64,000 bases of DNA from contig DATAWQ010000132.1 in NCBI GenBank assembly GCA_036267135.1, positions 1 to 64,000 of the forward strand, written 5' to 3'. Shown piece after piece: positions 33,989 through 41,649 of this stretch (within the stretch, counting starts at the first letter, position 1; every line of letters begins with the position of its first letter). The position numbers and the translations under genes are program-made. Source of the DNA: PALSA-505 sp036267135. Lineage in GTDB: Bacteria; Actinomycetota; Actinomycetes; Streptosporangiales; Streptosporangiaceae. Under the pieces are notes generated by a model that did no database searches, was not told where the DNA came from, and saw nothing but the letters and a program-made list of their open reading frames with translations.

Positions 33989-35009
33989 GGCCGGCCTGGT
34001 CCGCGTCCGTCGGACGCTGAGCCGGGGCAAGCGCTCCGTCGTGGGCGCGGGTGCAGCGGGCCAGGGCGCAGTGGTCGTTCCCGGATGACGCGGCTGTCCC
34101 AGGGTTGATCGAGAGCAGCCGGTCGGGTGCGTGGTCGACCTGCAGCGTGGTGTGCTGGATGTGATAGCTGTCGGCCAGCAGTTTTTCGAGGTCGGCGCGG
34201 ACCGCATGACAGTCGAGGCCCTGGCCGACCAGGATGTGCGCGGAGGCGGCGGGCAGGCCGGAGGTGATCTGCCAGATGTGCAGGTCGTGCACCTCCACGA
34301 CTCCGTCACGGGCCGCCATAGCCTGGCCGACGCGGTCGGGGGAGACGCTGGCCGGGGCCGCCTCCAGGAAGATCCGGCCCGACTCGCGGACCAGGCCGGT
34401 TCCGGCCTTGGCCATCAGCGCCACCACGACGAGGGAAGCGATGGCGTCGGCCCGGTCGAACCGGGTGAAGATCATCACGAGCCCGGCGACGGCGGTCGCG
34501 ACGAACGCGTACGCGTCGGTGACGATGTGCCGGAAGGCGCCCTCGACGTTCAGGCTCCGGCGGTCGGCTCTCGCGGTGAGCCGGGCGGCCAGCACGTTGA
34601 CGACGATCCCGGCCAGGGCCGTGCCCAGCACCGCACCGCCGGTCACCCGGCCGGGGCTGATCAGGCGGTGGATCGCCTCGTAGGTCAGCCAAACCGACAG
34701 CACCAACAGCGTGATCCCGTTGGCCTGGGCCGACAAGATCTCAGTCCGGCGCAGGCCGAAGGTGTAGCCGCCGCCTGGCGGGCGGGCCGACAGCCGCATG
34801 GCCGCGAGCGCGAGCCCGATGGCGGCGGCGTCGGTGAGCATGTGGGCCGCGTCGGACAGCAGGGCCAGCGAGTGGGCCAGCAGGCCGACGGTGATCTCGG
34901 CGGCCATGAAGGCCACGATCAGCGCCAGCGCCCCGGCCAGCAGCCGCGGCCCGCGACTGACCGCGGCCCCGGAGGGTGCCTGATGGTGCTGGTGTCCGCC
35001 GCCGCTCAT
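33978..35009 (-). CDS. Cation diffusion facilitator (zinc-type) efflux transporter
   Basis: 343 residues, ATG overlapping the stop of the upstream ArsR-type gene. A His-rich N-terminus (GGGHQHHQAP) precedes six membrane helices. Metal-site motifs are SDAAHMLTDAAAIG in helix 2 and HIVTDAYAFVATAVAG in helix 5, the H-x3-D/D pattern of zinc-type CDF proteins. The cytosolic domain reads VHDLHIWQITSGLPAASAHILV. The last ~40 residues hold extra His, Cys and Asp (NDHCALARCTRAHDGA). It exports Zn(II) or a similar ion in exchange for protons. Confidence 0.92.
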   Translation of the reverse strand: MSGGGHQHHQAPSGAAVSRGPRLLAGALALIVAFMAAEITVGLLAHSLALLSDAAHMLTDAAAIGLALAAMRLSARPPGGGYTFGLRRTEILSAQANGITLLVLSVWLTYEAIHRLISPGRVTGGAVLGTALAGIVVNVLAARLTARADRRSLNVEGAFRHIVTDAYAFVATAVAGLVMIFTRFDRADAIASLVVVALMAKAGTGLVRESGRIFLEAAPASVSPDRVGQAMAARDGVVEVHDLHIWQITSGLPAASAHILVGQGLDCHAVRADLEKLLADSYHIQHTTLQVDHAPDRLLSINPGTAASSGNDHCALARCTRAHDGALAPAQRPTDADQAGPRR

Positions 35010-35422
35010 GACCGGCTTCTCTCCGGGTGCGAGGCGGCGGGCGCGTGACCGATGTGCGTGAGCGCGATGTCCAGCAGCATCCGGACGTGCGCGTCCGCGA
35101 GGCGGTAGTAGGCCATCCGGCCCGACCTGCGGACCTGCACCACCCGGTGCGCCCGCAGCAGTCGCAGGTGGTGCGAGGCGGCCGACTCGCTGGCTCCGGC
35201 CGCGGCGGCCAGGTCACAGACGCACATCTCGCCTTCGAGCAGCGCGACCAGCACGCGCAGCCTGCCCGGATCGGCCAGCAACCCGAACACGTCCGCCAGT
35301 TCCGCCACCTGCGCGTCGGCGGGCATCGAGGCCCGCACGTTGGCCACCCTGTCCCGGTCCACGATCCTGACCGAGCAGTCATCCAGCTCCCCGGCCGCCG
35401 GAACGTCTGAATGGATGCTCAT
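35006..35422 (-). CDS. ArsR/SmtB-family metal sensor
   Basis: 138 residues from the ATG at 35422; the upstream open frame has no family similarity. The winged helix reads VFGLLADPGRLRVLVALLEGEMCVCDLAAAAGASESAASHHLRLLRAHRVV. Helix 5 carries D-x-H-x10-H-x2-H (DAHVRMLLDIALTHIGH), the zinc/cobalt site of CzrA and NmtR. A second Cys pair (MCVCDL) lies at helix 3, as in arsenic or cadmium sensors. It should repress its own operon with the downstream CDF exporter until metal binds. Which site works cannot be told from the sequence. Confidence 0.9.
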   Translation of the reverse strand: MSIHSDVPAAGELDDCSVRIVDRDRVANVRASMPADAQVAELADVFGLLADPGRLRVLVALLEGEMCVCDLAAAAGASESAASHHLRLLRAHRVVQVRRSGRMAYYRLADAHVRMLLDIALTHIGHAPAASHPERSRS

Positions 35423-35450
35423 ACATAGCAACGTTACCTTCGCTCCCGCC

Positions 35451-35508
35451 GGAAATCGAGGAGAGCAGGGGTTGGGGAGTGAGAGAAGGGGCGGCGGAAA
35501 TCGAGGAG
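35451..35508. repeat. 13-bp direct repeat between arsR-like gene and DUF929 gene
   Basis: GGAAATCGAGGAG occurs at 35451-35463 and 35496-35508, 45 bp apart, in the divergent gap. It may be a regulatory site. Confidence 0.55.
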
Positions 35509-35610
35509 GGCGCGGCGCTGAGGTCGGTGCCGGAAGACCTGGCGACGTTGCAGACGGCGGGCAGAGCGAGCACAGAGCGAATTCAGAGGCGCGGATCCTT
35601 AGATGGCGCC

Positions 35611-36510
35611 ATGAGCAACAGGGCACAGCTCCGGGCGCAGGCCAGACAACAGCGCGGTACCACCCAGCACGGGGCCAGGCAGAAGATCGCGGCGCAGCGA
35701 GCGGCGAGCGAGCGCCGCCGCAGGCTGCTGCTGGCGGGCGGCAGTCTGCTGGCCGTGATCGCGATCGTGGGCACGTTCATCGGGGTGAAGCTGACCGGCA
35801 CGCCGTCCGCCGCGGTCCCGGTCAACGCCACCGCGGACGCCGCCGTGGCCAGGGCCGTCACCAGCGTGCCGGCCAGCGCGCTGAACGCGGCGGGCACCGG
35901 CGGCGCGACCCCGCTGTCGCCCATCGCCGGGCACCAGCCGCTGCTCACCAGCGGCGGCAAGCCCGAGGTGTTCTACGTCGGGGCCGAGTTCTGCCCGTTC
36001 TGCGCGGCCGAGCGGTGGGCGCTGACGGTCGCGCTCAGCCGGTTCGGCACGTTCTCCGGGCTGCACTTCATCCACTCCACGAGTAACGACTACGCCCCGA
36101 ACACACCGACCCTGACCTTCTACAAATCGAGCTACCACAGCAAGTACCTGACGTTCACCCCGGTCGAATTGCAGACGGTGACCCGCGCGCCGCTGCAGAA
36201 GTTCACCGCGGCCCAGAGCGCGTTGTTCGCCAAGTACGACTCGCCCCCGTACGTGTCCACACAGGCCAAGCTGACGTTCCCGTTCGTGGACCTCGGCAAC
36301 CAGGCGCTGATCAGCGGCGCCCAGTACTCGCCGACCACCCTCAGCGGGCTGACCTGGGGCCAGGTCGCCGCGGCCATCAAGAACCCGGACAGCACAATCG
36401 GCAAGGAAGTCAACGGCGCGGCCAACATGATCACGGCCGAGCTGTGCAAGCTCACCGGAGGCCAGCCGGCCAGCGTCTGCGCCTCGCCCGGCGTCAAGGC
36501 CGCCACCTAG
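35611..36510 (+). CDS. DUF929-type membrane-anchored thioredoxin-fold protein
   Basis: 299 residues from the ATG at 35611. A basic N-terminus (RAQARQQRGTTQHGARQKIAAQRAASERRRR) precedes one membrane helix (LLLAGGSLLAVIAIVGTFIGV, about 38-60). The outer domain contains FYVGAEFCPFCAAERWALTVAL, with a CPFC thioredoxin-like motif, then FGTFSGLHFIHSTSNDYAPNTPTLTFYKS, as in DUF929 proteins. A second Cys pair lies near the C-terminus (ELCKLTGGQPASVCAS). It probably acts in redox chemistry at the outer membrane face. The ribosome-binding site is weak. Confidence 0.82.
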   Translation: MSNRAQLRAQARQQRGTTQHGARQKIAAQRAASERRRRLLLAGGSLLAVIAIVGTFIGVKLTGTPSAAVPVNATADAAVARAVTSVPASALNAAGTGGATPLSPIAGHQPLLTSGGKPEVFYVGAEFCPFCAAERWALTVALSRFGTFSGLHFIHSTSNDYAPNTPTLTFYKSSYHSKYLTFTPVELQTVTRAPLQKFTAAQSALFAKYDSPPYVSTQAKLTFPFVDLGNQALISGAQYSPTTLSGLTWGQVAAAIKNPDSTIGKEVNGAANMITAELCKLTGGQPASVCASPGVKAAT

Positions 36511-36562
36511 CCGCCCCGAGTCCGCCCGCGGTCGCGCCCCACACCCCGGCGCCGGCCGCGGG

Positions 36563-37417
36563 CTACCCCGTTTTCGCCCGCTTGGCCGGCTGCTTCTTCG
36601 CGGCTGCGGCTGGCTTGGCCGCCGGCTTGTCCTTCCCGCCGGAACGCTTCGCCTTGGCCGCCTCCACGCTGGCCCGCAGCGCTTCGACCAGGTCGATAAC
36701 CTCGCCCCCGTCGCTGCTCGGCTCCACCTGCTTGACCTCGCGCCCGGCGGTCTTGGCCTCCACCAGTTCCTCGACCGCGGACTTGTACTCGTCGGTGAAC
36801 TGGGACGGGTCGAAGTCGGCGGCCAGCGAGTCGATGTAGCTGCTGGCCATGGCGATCTCCTGCTTGCGCACGGTGACCTCGGTCTGCGGGGCGAGCGACT
36901 CGGCGTCGCGCACCTCCTCGGGCCACAGCAAGGTGTGCACCACGAGGATGTCGCCCATCGCGCGCAGCACACCGAGCGCCTCCCTGGACCGCAGCGAGAC
37001 CTTGACCACGGCCACCCGGTCGCTGTCGGCCAGCGTGTCCCGCATCAGCACGTAGGGCTTGGCCGCGGACTTGTCCGGCTCGGCGTAGTACGCCTTGCTG
37101 TACAGCAGCGGATCGATCTGGTCGGCCGGGACGAACTCCATCACGTCGATCTCTTTGGACGACGCGAGCGGCAGATTGCTGAAGTCCTCGTCGGACAGCA
37201 CCACCATCTCGCCGTCGGGCAGCTCGTAACCCTTGGCGATGTCGCCGTAGGGCACCTCCTCGCCGTCGATCTCGCACACCCGCTTGTACCGGATGCGGCC
37301 GCCGTCCGAGGCGTGGACCTGCCGGAACGACACGTCGTGCGCCTCGGTCGCGGTGTACAGCTTCACCGGGATCGAGACCAGGCCGAACGAGATCGTGCCC
37401 CTCCATATTGCGCGCAT
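36563..37417 (-). CDS. ku: Non-homologous end joining protein Ku
   Basis: 284 residues starting MRAIWRGTISFGLVSIPVKLY, the usual bacterial Ku start. The core beta-barrel runs to about residue 230 (VCEIDGEEVPYGDIAKGYEL, FVPADQIDPLLYSKAYYAEPDK, LRAMGDILVVHTLLWPEEVRD). The C-terminal tail is Lys/Ala-rich (KAKRSGGKDKPAAKPAAAAKKQPAKRAK), as in Ku proteins that thread onto DNA and recruit LigD. No ligD is in the window. A leaderless-type promoter precedes the start. Confidence 0.95.
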   Translation of the reverse strand: MRAIWRGTISFGLVSIPVKLYTATEAHDVSFRQVHASDGGRIRYKRVCEIDGEEVPYGDIAKGYELPDGEMVVLSDEDFSNLPLASSKEIDVMEFVPADQIDPLLYSKAYYAEPDKSAAKPYVLMRDTLADSDRVAVVKVSLRSREALGVLRAMGDILVVHTLLWPEEVRDAESLAPQTEVTVRKQEIAMASSYIDSLAADFDPSQFTDEYKSAVEELVEAKTAGREVKQVEPSSDGGEVIDLVEALRASVEAAKAKRSGGKDKPAAKPAAAAKKQPAKRAKTG

Positions 37418-37423
37418 ACGACC

Positions 37424-37429
37424 AGGATA
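37424..37429 (-). promoter_or_regulatory. Leaderless-type -10 element for ku
   Basis: TATCCT on the minus strand ends exactly six bases before the ku ATG, with no ribosome-binding site between. This geometry is typical of leaderless actinobacterial transcripts. Confidence 0.5.
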
Positions 37430-37533
37430 AGCGCAGGTAGACGGGGTGCCCCGGAGGCGTCCCGGCCGCGCCGCCGAACCACGCCGCCCACCGGGCCTCA
37501 GTCACCCCCACGAACCGGCTGGTACGTTCGAGT

Positions 37534-37569
37534 GGGGCTTTCATCGAGCCCGTTCAGGAAGAAAGCCCC
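37534..37569. other. Inverted repeat in the ku/SIP gap
   Basis: GGGGCTTTC (37534-37542) and GAAAGCCCC (37561-37569) form perfect 9-bp arms around an 18-base loop, upstream of the 16-bp repeat array. Confidence 0.5.
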
Positions 37570-37599
37570 CCAGCCTGGCGTTACCGGAAAGCGCACAGC

Positions 37600-37678
37600 A
37601 AACCAGTGCTCGCCAAACCCAGTGCTCGCCAAACCCAGTGCTCACCAAACCCAATGCTCACCAAACCCAATGCTCACC
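37600..37678. repeat. 16-bp tandem repeat array upstream of the siderophore reductase
   Basis: Five head-to-tail copies of AAACCCAGTGCTCRCC: the first lacks one C (37600-37614), two read AGTGCTC and two read AATGCTC. The array ends 17 bases before the small ORF at 37696. It does not encode a conserved peptide in the used frame, so a regulatory or structural role is more likely. Confidence 0.85.
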
Positions 37679-37695
37679 AACCCCGAGGCAGAGAC

Positions 37696-37761
37696 ATGAC
37701 CGAGACTTCCGCCACCGCGCCACCACCGGATCCGTTCCGCACCATGGCCGGGACACCCTGA
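37696..37761 (+). CDS. Leader ORF or frameshifted N-terminus of the siderophore-interacting protein
   Basis: 21 codons, MTETSATAPPPDPFRTMAGTP, with GAGG seven bases before the ATG; the TGA overlaps the ATG of the next gene (TGATG). The sequence looks like the normal N-terminus of a siderophore-interacting protein. One extra C in the CCC run before the TGA would join both frames as MAGTPLMQLTVVE. It is either a translationally coupled leader, a programmed frameshift, a true frameshift mutation or an assembly error. Confidence 0.6.
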   Translation: MTETSATAPPPDPFRTMAGTP

Positions 37762-38477
37762 TGCAGCTCACGGTGGTGGAATCGTCGCGGGTGTCACCCA
37801 GCCTGCAGCGGCTCGTGCTCACCGCGCCCGAGCTGTCCGGTTTCGAGTGCCTGCCAGGCCAGGACATCATGCTGCTGGTGGACACCGACGGCGGCAGGCC
37901 GGTGCGCCGCCGGTACAGCATCAGGGCGCTCGACCGGGACCAGCAGCGGCTCACCCTGGACATCGTCAGGCACGCCGGCGGCGGCCCGGGCGAGCAGTGG
38001 GTGCGGGCGGCCGAGCCGGGCACGACCGTGGAGGGCATCGGCCCGCGCGGCAAGATCAGCCCCAACCCGGACGCGGACTGGCACCTGTTCATCGGCGACG
38101 AGTCGGCGCTGGCCGCGATCTTCTCGATGGCGCAGTCGCTGCCCGCCGCGGTGTCGGCCACCGTCATCATCGAGGTCCCCGAGCCCGCCGACGAGCAGGA
38201 ACTCGACGCCCAGGCCAAGGTGGAGCTGACGTGGCTGCCCAGGCTCGGCGCGCGGCCGGCCGGGGAGGCCGACGGGCTGGCCGAGGCCGCGCGGTCGGTG
38301 CAAATCCGCGGCGGCCGGCCGCACGTCTACCTGACCGGCGAGGCCAGGGTGGTGCTGGCCCTGCGCGAGATCCTGGCGCAGCGCGGCCTCGACCCGGCCG
38401 CGATATCGCCCAAGGCCTACTGGGGCCGCGGCAAGTCCAACGCCAGCCACGGCGAACCCGCCCGAGACCAGCGCTAA
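37761..38477 (+). CDS. Siderophore-interacting protein (FAD-dependent ferric reductase)
   Basis: 238 residues from the ATG that overlaps the leader stop. The FAD-binding barrel reads VSPSLQRLVLTAPELSGFE, VRRRYSIRALDR, LTLDIVRHAGGGPGEQWVRAAEPGT and IGPRGKI. The NAD(P)H domain follows (WHLFIGDESALAAIFSMAQSLP, VYLTGEARVVLALREILAQRGL, KAYWGRGKSN). It reduces ferric siderophore complexes in the cytosol to release iron. The protein begins about 20 residues later than usual relatives, which fits the split frame upstream. No siderophore transport genes are adjacent. Confidence 0.88.
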   Translation: MQLTVVESSRVSPSLQRLVLTAPELSGFECLPGQDIMLLVDTDGGRPVRRRYSIRALDRDQQRLTLDIVRHAGGGPGEQWVRAAEPGTTVEGIGPRGKISPNPDADWHLFIGDESALAAIFSMAQSLPAAVSATVIIEVPEPADEQELDAQAKVELTWLPRLGARPAGEADGLAEAARSVQIRGGRPHVYLTGEARVVLALREILAQRGLDPAAISPKAYWGRGKSNASHGEPARDQR

Positions 38478-38484
38478 CCCAGCG

Positions 38485-39189
38485 CTAACCCACCTCGTAC
38501 CGGCGGAACGCCACCGCGTACTCACACCCCGCGCCGAGCCCGGTGAACCCGGCCATGTCCTTGAGGAATGTCTCGGGGTCGAAGTCGCGCCCGAGCCCCT
38601 CGATGTACACCTTGTGCTCGCGCAGCGAGGCCACCCCCGCGTCGATGGTCGCGGTCACGTCGACGAAGTGGCTGGGCGCCGCGTCCGCCGCCACGAGCAC
38701 GTGCTTGATCCCTGACCAGGCCTCACCGGCCTCGGGGAACACCCACGGGTTGGCCGCGTCCCGGCAGGCGTCCAGCAGCGCCAGCCCCACCACGCGGTGG
38801 TCGGCGTGGTTGACGTTGCTGCTCTCCCCCCAGGTCAGCTCGAAGTTCATGCCGATCACCAGGTCGGGCCGCAGCCGCCGCAGCGCGGCGGCCAGGTCCC
38901 GCCGCAACGGCAGCCCGTACTCCACCAGGCCGTCCGGGTGATCGAGGAAGTCCACCGACGACACCCCGACCACGGCCGCGGACCGCCGCTCCTCCTCCTC
39001 GCGCAGCGGCCCGGTCTGCTCCGGCGGCATCGCCGCGATCCCGGCCTCGCCGCGCGTCACCATCAGGTACGACACCGAGCGGCCCTGCCCGGTCCAGCGG
39101 GCGACCGCCGCCGCCGCGCCGTACTCCAGGTCGTCCGGGTGGGCGACCACCGCGACCGCCCGCTCCCAGTCCTCGGGTACCGGCTCCAT
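38485..39189 (-). CDS. PIG-L family deacetylase
   Basis: 234 residues from the ATG at 39189 with GGGAGGA upstream. The zinc motif AVVAHPDDLEYG and the distal His in NHADHRVVGLALLDACRDAANPWVF are those of the PIG-L/MshB/Bca family, which removes acetyl groups from N-acetylglucosamine-linked substrates. MshB itself is longer, and this shorter form more resembles the general PIG-L hydrolases of actinomycetes. Its end lies eight bases from the convergent reductase stop. Confidence 0.88.
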   Translation of the reverse strand: MEPVPEDWERAVAVVAHPDDLEYGAAAAVARWTGQGRSVSYLMVTRGEAGIAAMPPEQTGPLREEEERRSAAVVGVSSVDFLDHPDGLVEYGLPLRRDLAAALRRLRPDLVIGMNFELTWGESSNVNHADHRVVGLALLDACRDAANPWVFPEAGEAWSGIKHVLVAADAAPSHFVDVTATIDAGVASLREHKVYIEGLGRDFDPETFLKDMAGFTGLGAGCEYAVAFRRYEVG

Positions 39190-39289
39190 GACTTCCTCCC
39201 GTGGTACGCAGTCCGACAGGCTCGGCCGTGCCGCCGGCCACCCGCAGGGTCTACCCTGCCATGCATAACCCAGCCGGGAGGAGACAGCA

Positions 39290-40132
39290 GTGGCCGAGAC
39301 GGTCCGGGCCGCCCTGATCCAGCAGCACTGGACGGGCGACAAAGAGACGATGATCAGCGCGGCGGTGGACGGCATCAAGACCGCGGCCTCGGCCGGGGCG
39401 CAGGCCGTGTGCCTGCAGGAGCTCTTTTACGGGCCGTACTTCTGCCAGGTGCAGGACGCCGACTACTACTCCTACACCGAGCCGATACCCGACGGCCCCA
39501 CCACCAAGCTCATGCAAGAGGTGGCCAGGCAGCACGGCGTCGTCCTGGTCGTCCCCATGTACGAGGAGGAGCAGCCGGGCATCTACTACAACACCGCGGC
39601 GGTGATCGACGCCGACGGCACCTACCTGGGCATGCACCGCAAGAACCACATTCCCCAGGTCAAGGGCTTCTGGGAGAAGTTCTACTTCCGTCCAGGCAAC
39701 CTCGGCTACCCGGTGTTCGACACCGCGGTGGGCAAGATCGGCGTGTACATCTGCTACGAGCGGCACTTCCCCGAGGGCTGGCGCGCGCTCGGCCTAGGCG
39801 GGGCCCGCATCGTGTTCAACCCGTCCGCCACCAGCCGCGGCCTGTCCGAGTACATATGGCGGCTTGAGCAGACCGCCGCCGCGGTGGCCAACGAGTACTT
39901 CGTCGGCACGATCAACCGGGTCGGCGTCGAGCCGCTCGGTGACAACGAGTTCTACGGCCAGTCCTACTTCGCCGACCCGCGCGGCCAGCTCATCGGCGAC
40001 GCCGCCTCCGACACCGACGACGCGGTCATCGTCCGCGACCTGAACATGGACCTGCTGGCCGAGGTCCGCGACCAGTGGGCGTTCTACCGCGACCGCCGGC
40101 CCGACACCTACGAATCCCTGGTCCGCCCGTAG
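39290..40132 (+). CDS. Carbon-nitrogen hydrolase, beta-ureidopropionase / N-carbamoyl amidohydrolase type
   Basis: 280 residues, GTG start with GGGAGGA upstream. The nitrilase-fold catalytic triad is visible: Glu in CLQELFYGPYF, Lys in MHRKNHIPQVKGFWEKFYF and Cys in GVYICYERHFPEG. The stretch EKFYFRPGNLGYPVF is typical of beta-ureidopropionases and N-carbamoylputrescine amidases. The next gene is a dihydropyrimidinase, so it most likely hydrolyses the N-carbamoyl-beta-amino acid that enzyme makes. It is the first gene of a three-gene run. Confidence 0.92.
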   Translation: MAETVRAALIQQHWTGDKETMISAAVDGIKTAASAGAQAVCLQELFYGPYFCQVQDADYYSYTEPIPDGPTTKLMQEVARQHGVVLVVPMYEEEQPGIYYNTAAVIDADGTYLGMHRKNHIPQVKGFWEKFYFRPGNLGYPVFDTAVGKIGVYICYERHFPEGWRALGLGGARIVFNPSATSRGLSEYIWRLEQTAAAVANEYFVGTINRVGVEPLGDNEFYGQSYFADPRGQLIGDAASDTDDAVIVRDLNMDLLAEVRDQWAFYRDRRPDTYESLVRP

Positions 40133-40147
40133 CCGAAAGGCCTTCCC

Positions 40148-41587
40148 ATGCGCACAGTGATTTCCGGCGGGACGGTGGTCACCGCGACCGGAACGATGCC
40201 GGCCGACGTTTTGGTCGACGGGGAATTCATCGCCGCCCTCGCTGTCAGGGATGAAGGCAATGAACGACTCCGCACCGGAAACGACACCTCGCCACAGGCC
40301 TCGGCGTGGTCGGTAACGGCCGACCGCGTCATCGACGCCACCGGCAAGTACGTGCTGCCCGGCGGCATCGACGTGCACACGCACATGGAGATGCCGTTCG
40401 GCGGCACGTTCTCCGCGGACACGTTCGAGACCGGGACCAGGGCGGCCGCCTGGGGCGGCACCACCACGATCGTTGACTTCGCGGTGCAGGCCAAGGGCAC
40501 GTCGCTGCTGGCCACGCTGGACAAGTGGCACGAGAAGGCGGACGGCAACTGCGCCATCGACTACGGCTTCCACATGATCGTCAGCGATGTCAACGAGGCG
40601 TCGCTGAAGGAGATGGACGCCTGCATCGCGGCCGGGGTGAACAGCTTCAAGATGTTCATGGCCTACCCCGGCGTGTTCTACGCCACCGACGGCGAAATCC
40701 TGCTCGCCATGCAGCAGGCGGCCAGATCCGGCGCGATGATCATGATGCACGCGGAGAACGGCATCGCGATCGACCAGCTCGTCGCCCAGGCCCTGGCGGC
40801 CGGCCGTACCGAGCCGGTCCAGCACGGCCTGACCCGCCCGCCCGAGCTCGAGGGCGAGGCCACCTCGCGCGCGATCACGCTGGCCAAGGTGGCCCGCTCG
40901 CCGCTGTACATCGTGCACCTGTCGGCGATCCAGGCGCTGGCCGCCGTGGCCGAAGCGAGGGACGGCGGGCAGAACGTCTTCGCCGAGACCTGCCCGCAGT
41001 ACCTCTACCTGTCGCTGGAAGATCTGGCCAAGCCGGGCTTCGAGGGCGCCAAGTACGTGGCCTCGCCGCCGCTGCGCCCGGTGGAGCACCAGAAGTCACT
41101 GTGGCAGGGTCTGCGCACCAACGACCTGTCCGTGGTGTCCACCGACCACTGCCCGTTCTGCTTCAAGGATCAGAAGGAAATAGGCATCGGCGACTTCTCC
41201 AAGATCCCGAACGGCATCCCCGGCGTCGAGCATCGGATGGACCTGCTGCACCAGGGCGTGGTCTCCGGCGAGATATCGCTGCCGCGCTGGGTGGAGATCA
41301 CCTCGACGACGCCGGCCCGGATGTTCGGTCTGTACCCCCGCAAGGGCGTCATCCAGCCCGGCGCCGACGCCGACATCGTCGTCTACAACCCCACCGCCAA
41401 GCAGATCCTGTCGGTGCAGACCCACCACATGAACGTGGACTACTCGGCCTACGAGGGCATGCAGATCACCGGCCGGGTCGAGACCACCCTGTCCCGCGGC
41501 CACATCGTCGTCGACAACGGCGAGTACCACGGCACCCCCACCCACGGCCAATTCCAAAAACGCGCCCTCTCCCAATACCTCCTCTAA
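40148..41587 (+). CDS. hydA: Dihydropyrimidinase / D-hydantoinase
   Basis: 479 residues, 15 bases after the previous stop. The amidohydrolase metal sites are GGIDVHTHMEMPFGG, SFKMFMAYPG (the Lys that becomes carboxylated), MMHAEN, YIVHLSA and STDHCPFC. It opens the cyclic ring of dihydrouracil, dihydrothymine or hydantoins. Between the first two strands (about residues 32-57) an insert, RDEGNERLRTGNDTSPQASA, is not seen in typical members, where VDGE runs almost directly into TADRVIDATGKYV. The rest is full length. Confidence 0.93.
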   Translation: MRTVISGGTVVTATGTMPADVLVDGEFIAALAVRDEGNERLRTGNDTSPQASAWSVTADRVIDATGKYVLPGGIDVHTHMEMPFGGTFSADTFETGTRAAAWGGTTTIVDFAVQAKGTSLLATLDKWHEKADGNCAIDYGFHMIVSDVNEASLKEMDACIAAGVNSFKMFMAYPGVFYATDGEILLAMQQAARSGAMIMMHAENGIAIDQLVAQALAAGRTEPVQHGLTRPPELEGEATSRAITLAKVARSPLYIVHLSAIQALAAVAEARDGGQNVFAETCPQYLYLSLEDLAKPGFEGAKYVASPPLRPVEHQKSLWQGLRTNDLSVVSTDHCPFCFKDQKEIGIGDFSKIPNGIPGVEHRMDLLHQGVVSGEISLPRWVEITSTTPARMFGLYPRKGVIQPGADADIVVYNPTAKQILSVQTHHMNVDYSAYEGMQITGRVETTLSRGHIVVDNGEYHGTPTHGQFQKRALSQYLL

Positions 41588-41649
41588 CCCCGCCAGCACC
41601 GCAGCGTAGGCATCCTCCGTATCGGAGCCGAACAGTACGGGAGCCACCG

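Noticed and set aside
37600..37678. CRISPR array
   Set aside because: The 16-bp units are directly adjacent with no unique spacers and no cas genes are nearby.
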